A stretch of 64,000 bases of DNA from Halobacterium sp. CBA1132 (lineage in GTDB: Archaea; Halobacteriota; Halobacteria; Halobacteriales; Halobacteriaceae), in the NCBI RefSeq assembly GCF_001485535.1, contig NZ_BCMZ01000001.1:744001-808000 (forward strand), given 5' to 3'. The position numbers and the translations under genes are program-made. The notes under the pieces were generated by a model. The model did no database searches, was not told the origin of the DNA, and saw nothing but the letters and a program-made list of their open reading frames with translations. Of the stretch, positions 60,511-64,000 are shown one piece after another (position 1 is the first letter of the stretch; each line of letters starts with the position of its first letter).

Positions 60511-61452
60511 TCAGTCCGCGGAGACGCGGCCGGCGTCGTCGCTGCTGTCCGCGCAGCGGCGCTCGATGTCGACGACGCGGAGGTCGCCGTCGAGCGTGAC
60601 GTCCATCGCTTCGTCGTCCAGTGCAATCGTCACCGAGACTCGCGTCGGGTCCGCCTCGTACGTCGTCGACGCGTCGGTCACGCACCACGGGAGCGTCCAG
60701 TGCTTGCGGGTGTCCAGTTCGACGCCGTGGTCGGCGTGGAACGCCACGACGCTGGAGTTGTCCAGCAGCGACAGCCCGACCGGCGAGGAGATGGTGTGCT
60801 GGCACTGCCCGCACGTGTGGTCGACGCTCACGTCCAGTCCGAGCACGCCCTCCTCGTCGGGGACGATGTCGGTGTCCACGCGGCCGCCGCACTCCGGGCA
60901 GACGCCGTCCGCGGCCAGACAGTGCAGGTGGCGCACGCGCTGGTCGAACGCCGCCTCGATCTCGGTCGTCGAGCGGTCGCGCAGCCCGCCCGGCGGGAAC
61001 GCGTACCGACCGTAGACGCTCTCGCAGTCCGCACACCGGACGGTGAGGCGCTCGTCGGCGTACGCGGCTTCGAGGCTGCCGCCGCAGTCGAAGCACTCGC
61101 CGGTCACGGGGAACTCCAGTTCGACTCGCTCGGTGAACGTCCCCGCGAGGATGGCGCGGACGACTTTCTCGCCGGCGTACTGGAACTCGTAGCCACCTTC
61201 GACCTGCCGCACGAAGTGGTCGGTGAGTTTCGAGAGGTGGTAGTTGAACTGCGCGCTGTCACTCATCCCGACGCGCTTGCGGAGGTCCGAGAACGCGACC
61301 GGCTGGTCGGGCGCCAGCCACAGCTCTTGGAGGATAGTGATTCGGGTCTCGTTGCCCAACAACGCGAACGCCTCGGCGGGCGGCAGACTGTCGTCGAGGC
61401 TGCCGTCCGGGTCGAGGGGCGCGCCGTCGAGGGGGGTGTCGGAGCCGCTCAT
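60511..61452 (-). CDS. ArsR-like HTH protein with zinc-ribbon effector region
   Basis: 313 residues from the ATG ending at 61452. Winged helix about 25-105: AEAFALLGNETRITILQELWLAP, then MSDSAQFNYHLSKLTDHFVRQVEGGYEFQYAGEKVV. It is followed by three CxxC-type knuckle pairs (CFDCGGS...CADC; CPECGGR; CGQCQHT) and a C-terminal beta domain. This is a known haloarchaeal regulator layout: ArsR-type DNA binding plus a metal-ribbon ligand domain. Target genes unknown. Confidence 0.8.
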   Translation of the reverse strand: MSGSDTPLDGAPLDPDGSLDDSLPPAEAFALLGNETRITILQELWLAPDQPVAFSDLRKRVGMSDSAQFNYHLSKLTDHFVRQVEGGYEFQYAGEKVVRAILAGTFTERVELEFPVTGECFDCGGSLEAAYADERLTVRCADCESVYGRYAFPPGGLRDRSTTEIEAAFDQRVRHLHCLAADGVCPECGGRVDTDIVPDEEGVLGLDVSVDHTCGQCQHTISSPVGLSLLDNSSVVAFHADHGVELDTRKHWTLPWCVTDASTTYEADPTRVSVTIALDDEAMDVTLDGDLRVVDIERRCADSSDDAGRVSAD

Positions 61453-61508
61453 ACGCCCGCGTACGGCGACACGAGTGATAAGCCCTCGCAAAAACCCAGT
61501 TACGTGAC

Positions 61509-62018
61509 TCAGGCGAGGGGCGTCGCCAGCACCACGGCGGCCGCCGTCGCGAACACGCCGAGGGCGAACAGGCCGACGTTCCAGACGGTGCTGTCGGCGG
61601 GCGTCAACCCCAGCGAGTAGCGCTTGCCCGACACCGGCCACAGCGCCGCGACGCCCATCGGCGTGAGCGCGTCCGCCAGCAGGTGCGCGAGAATCGCGAG
61701 CGCCGCCGCGGCGCCCGCACCCACGGTGAGTTCGACTGCTCGCTCGGACGCAATCCCCAGTCCCGTGGGGCCGGTGAGCACCCACGCCGCGCCGCCGACG
61801 ACGACACCGACGACGCCCGCGAACAGCAGCGTGTGCGTGACGCCGCGGTGCGAAATCAGTGGAACGTCGTGGTCGGCGTCGGGCAGCGGCGTCAACGCGA
61901 GCACGAGCGCCAGCCCCGCTGCGGCCGCGACGACGCGACCGAGCGAACCCAAGACGTACAGCACTGGCGCGTACGCGAGTAGCGCGACGCCGTAGTGGCC
62001 ACTCCGGTACACACCCAC
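61509..62018 (-). CDS. YdjM-like membrane-bound metal-dependent hydrolase (DUF457)
   Basis: 169 residues, four to five helices. Family residues: H in RSGHYGVALLAY (near 8), PLPDADHDVPLISHRGVTHTLLF (residues 44-66) with D/H metal ligands, and HLLADALTPMGV. Members of the YdjM/DUF457 family are inner-membrane putative hydrolases induced by DNA damage in bacteria. The conserved Asp/His suggest an active metal site. Substrate unknown. Confidence 0.8.
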   Translation of the reverse strand: MGVYRSGHYGVALLAYAPVLYVLGSLGRVVAAAAGLALVLALTPLPDADHDVPLISHRGVTHTLLFAGVVGVVVGGAAWVLTGPTGLGIASERAVELTVGAGAAAALAILAHLLADALTPMGVAALWPVSGKRYSLGLTPADSTVWNVGLFALGVFATAAAVVLATPLA

Positions 62019-62052
62019 CCCTCGGTCCCGAGCAAGTAGAACGTTCCGGGAG

Positions 62053-62304
62053 TCAGGGCCGCCGCACGAGCAACACCGCGCCGACGACGAACGCCAACAC
62101 GTACGCGGGGTGGCCCTGCGCGTACGCCACTGCTTCCGGCAGCGCCGCGCTCACGTCTCCCGTCGCGACGGCGGTGTCGAGCGACTGGTCGGGCGCCTGC
62201 GCCCACAGCGCGAAGTGCGCTATCGCCGCCACGCCGAACGCCACGCCGATCAACTGGTAGGCCCGGTCCGCCAGCGCGTCCCCGAACGTATCCGTGAGTC
62301 CCAT
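62053..62304 (-). CDS. Small two-helix membrane protein
   Basis: 83 residues; helices at about 17-38 (LIGVAFGVAAIAHFALWAQ) and 62-81 (GHPAYVLAFVVGAVLLVRRP) with an acidic external loop between (PDQSLDTAVATGDVSA). Same strand as the YdjM-like gene, 34 nt upstream. Function unknown. Confidence 0.6.
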   Translation of the reverse strand: MGLTDTFGDALADRAYQLIGVAFGVAAIAHFALWAQAPDQSLDTAVATGDVSAALPEAVAYAQGHPAYVLAFVVGAVLLVRRP

Positions 62305-62462
62305 ACGCGAGTGGTGGCGCCGACAGTAGAAAAACCGTCCGCAGTCGTGCGACTCGCTGCTCGAAGTTTGGGTGCGTTTGGACGCACAGCCGTCGCTACG
62401 TAGTGTGGCGTCTCAAAGAAGTGGAAACGTCAGCCGTCACTGAAAGCGACGGCGGATAGGAC

Positions 62463-62669
62463 TTAGTTGCGGACGAGGTTCGTCGCGCGCGGGCCCTTGG
62501 GGGACGATTCGATGTCGAACTCGACTTCCTGACCCTCTTCGAGGTCCGGACCGCCGACGTCCTCCATGTGGAAGAACACGTCCTCGTCGTCGTCCACGTC
62601 GTCGCTGTCAGTCGAAATGAAACCGTAGCCGCCAGTGTCGTTGAAGAAGTCAACCTTGCCTTCTGCCAT
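62463..62669 (-). CDS. cspA: Cold-shock protein, CspA family
   Basis: 68 residues from the ATG ending at 62669. The cold-shock beta barrel has RNP1-like GGYGFIS (13-19) and RNP2-like DVFFHM (30-35). An acidic insert (DSDDVDDDED) replaces the usual loop. CspA-type proteins bind single-stranded nucleic acid and unfold RNA. Haloarchaea carry a few copies, and this length is normal. Single-gene unit. Confidence 0.92.
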   Translation of the reverse strand: MAEGKVDFFNDTGGYGFISTDSDDVDDDEDVFFHMEDVGGPDLEEGQEVEFDIESSPKGPRATNLVRN

Positions 62670-62790
62670 TACAATACATCGTAGGGCCGCTTCGGGGATA
62701 ACGCTTCCGAGAGTCGAGTTACCACGGACCTCGTGGGTTGTGCGGCCCCACTCGACTACTGTTAAGGGCATCCAGCAGCGAGCTACCGGC

Positions 62791-63897
62791 ATGTCAGCGT
62801 TCGAAGCGCGCACCCGGCGTTGCCAGCAGCGACTCCGGGAGCGCGACGCCAGCGGCGCCGTCCTGTTCCCGAGTCCGAACTGCTACTACCTCGCCGGCTT
62901 CCGCGAGGAGCCGGGCGAGCGCCACCTCTTCCTGTTTGTGCCCGCGGACGGCGACCCGGCGTTCGTCGCGCCCGAGCTGTACGACGAACAGCTCCGCGAG
63001 GCGACGTGGGTCGCTGATGTTCGGACGTGGGCGGACGGCGAGGATCCGACCGAGTTGGTCGCCGAGACCGCCAGCGACCTCGGGATGACCGACGGCGAAC
63101 TGCTCGTGGACCCGACGATGTGGGCGCGGTTCACGCAGGACCTCCGCGCGGCGCTCCCGGACGCGACGTGGGGGCTCGCGGACGACGTGCTCGCGCCGCT
63201 GCGCGTGCGGAAAGACGACGCCGAGTTGGACGCGCTCGGTCGCGCAGCCGACGCCGCGGACGCCGCGATTCAGGACGTCCGCAACCTCGGCGCGGATGCG
63301 GTCGGGATGACCGAGCGCGACCTCGCGGCGTTCGTGGAGGACCGTCTCGCCGCGCACGGCGGCGACGGCACGTCGTTCGAGACAATCGTCGGGAGCGGCC
63401 CGAACGGCGCGAAACCTCACCACCACCGCTCCGAGCGCGAGATTCGCCGCGGCGACCCCGTGGTGTTGGACTTCGGGACGCGCGTCGACGGCTACCCGAG
63501 CGACCAGACGCGCACGGTCGTGTTCGCGGGTGACCCCCCGGAGGAGTTCGAGCGCGTCCACGACGTCGTCCGCGAAGCACAGCAGGCCGCGGTCGACGCG
63601 GTCGAACCGGGCGTCCCCGCCGAGGACGTGGACGCCGCCGCGCGCGAGGTCATCGAGAACGCCGGCTACGGCGACCAGTTCGTCCACCGCACGGGCCACG
63701 GCGTCGGCCTCGACGTCCACGAGGAGCCGTACATCGTCGACGGCAACGACCGCCCGCTGGAGGCGGGCATGGTGTTCTCTGTCGAGCCGGGTGTCTACCT
63801 CGACGGCGAGTTCGGCGTGCGCATCGAGGACCTCGTCGCGGTCACCGACGACGGCTGCCGGCGCCTCAACGACACGCCGCGGGGCTGGCGGCCGTAG
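62791..63897 (+). CDS. M24 family metallopeptidase (Xaa-Pro aminopeptidase-like)
   Basis: 368 residues from ATG 62791, with TATA-like GTTAAGG about 28 nt upstream. N-terminal creatinase-like domain about 1-130, then the pita-bread domain with metal ligands D (VVLDFGTRVDG), D (PSDQTRTV), H (GHGVGLDVHEEP), E (VFSVEPGVY) and E (GVRIEDLV). It removes N-terminal residues before proline or acts on dipeptides. Complete; the last recognised gene in the window. Confidence 0.9.
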   Translation: MSAFEARTRRCQQRLRERDASGAVLFPSPNCYYLAGFREEPGERHLFLFVPADGDPAFVAPELYDEQLREATWVADVRTWADGEDPTELVAETASDLGMTDGELLVDPTMWARFTQDLRAALPDATWGLADDVLAPLRVRKDDAELDALGRAADAADAAIQDVRNLGADAVGMTERDLAAFVEDRLAAHGGDGTSFETIVGSGPNGAKPHHHRSEREIRRGDPVVLDFGTRVDGYPSDQTRTVVFAGDPPEEFERVHDVVREAQQAAVDAVEPGVPAEDVDAAAREVIENAGYGDQFVHRTGHGVGLDVHEEPYIVDGNDRPLEAGMVFSVEPGVYLDGEFGVRIEDLVAVTDDGCRRLNDTPRGWRP

Positions 63898-64000
63898 CCC
63901 GGCGGCGAATCCTCAGTCTGCGGGAGCCGGCCCGACTCCGGCGGTGTTTCGTTCCGAAATGGTTGCGCTTTTGTCCGCGCCACTCCGACCACGACGTAGT
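63898..64000. other. Right-hand end, no gene recognised
   Basis: 103 nt after the M24 stop. Short G/C-rich palindromic bits and one T-rich patch (TTTTGTCC near 63970); no coding frame supported. The next gene lies outside. Confidence 0.6.

Noticed and set aside
1-64000. tRNA or rRNA genes
   Set aside because: I looked for T-loop (GGTTCGA-like) sequence with a matching acceptor stem in the gaps and found none that folds. The one TTCGA-containing stem (11764-11800) has no acceptor or anticodon arm.
1-64000. Insertion sequence, provirus or integrated plasmid
   Set aside because: No transposase, integrase or phage-type gene is recognisable, and base composition is even apart from short gaps.

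Overview
This is a GC-rich archaeal chromosome segment from a haloarchaeon (class Halobacteria). The evidence is strongly acidic proteins, TFB and TFE, many leaderless starts about 25-30 nt after a TATA-like box, HalX response regulators, a halocyanin, a two-[4Fe-4S] style core metabolism with a halophilic [2Fe-2S] ferredoxin, and many short haloarchaea-type membrane proteins. The genus cannot be fixed from sequence alone. I found no rRNA, tRNA, CRISPR array, transposase or integrase. Gene density is that of a stable core chromosome.

Layout. 1-7124: a partial halocyanin, archaetidylserine-synthase-like pssA, a HEAT-repeat protein, an anchored PLD-like protein, a RecJ/DHH nuclease, and a coupled JAMM protease-FAD synthase pair. 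7125-11853: acyl-CoA dehydrogenase, a RIO-like kinase and an aldehyde dehydrogenase, separated by three unusually long gaps that carry a family of small hairpins and a gene-tail remnant. 11854-25365: small housekeeping and conserved genes, including nitrilase, SRPBCC, AbrB-PhoU, NAD-kinase-like, CinA-like, DUF2110-tfe, trm56, a J-domain/ferredoxin fusion, an NDP-sugar epimerase and a RAD55-like ATPase.

25435-39131 is the most distinctive part and is centred on molybdenum/tungsten redox chemistry. A four-gene, Tat-exported formate dehydrogenase operon faces a divergent operon encoding a flavin-less HdrA/polyferredoxin/MvhD fusion plus a TorD-type chaperone. Beyond a group of very small genes lie an aldehyde:ferredoxin oxidoreductase relative that has lost three of its four cluster cysteines, mobA, yqeC and a PadR regulator. 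My reading is that the exported dehydrogenase passes formate electrons to quinone through its cytochrome b, TorD protects the apo-enzyme, and MobA/YqeC serve cofactor maturation. The HdrA/MvhD fusion is cytosolic and its partner is unknown.

39213-48311: GAF, winged-helix, universal stress and DICT proteins, an amidohydrolase, a cyclase-family hydrolase, and a response regulator-histidine kinase-response regulator block. 48643-63897: tfb, DUF1684, rtcA, a short CruF-like protein, an ABC-2 exporter, PEP carboxylase, a pilin-like secreted protein, panE, a secreted multi-domain protein, an HTH/zinc-ribbon regulator, a YdjM-like protein, a cold-shock protein and an M24 aminopeptidase.

The main non-coding signals are: (i) hairpins with different stems around a near-constant 11-nt loop in three intergenic gaps; (ii) two palindromes with covarying arms inside the histidine kinase gene; (iii) a 39-nt copy of the aldehyde dehydrogenase tail whose differences are mostly synonymous; (iv) several dyads lying at promoters.
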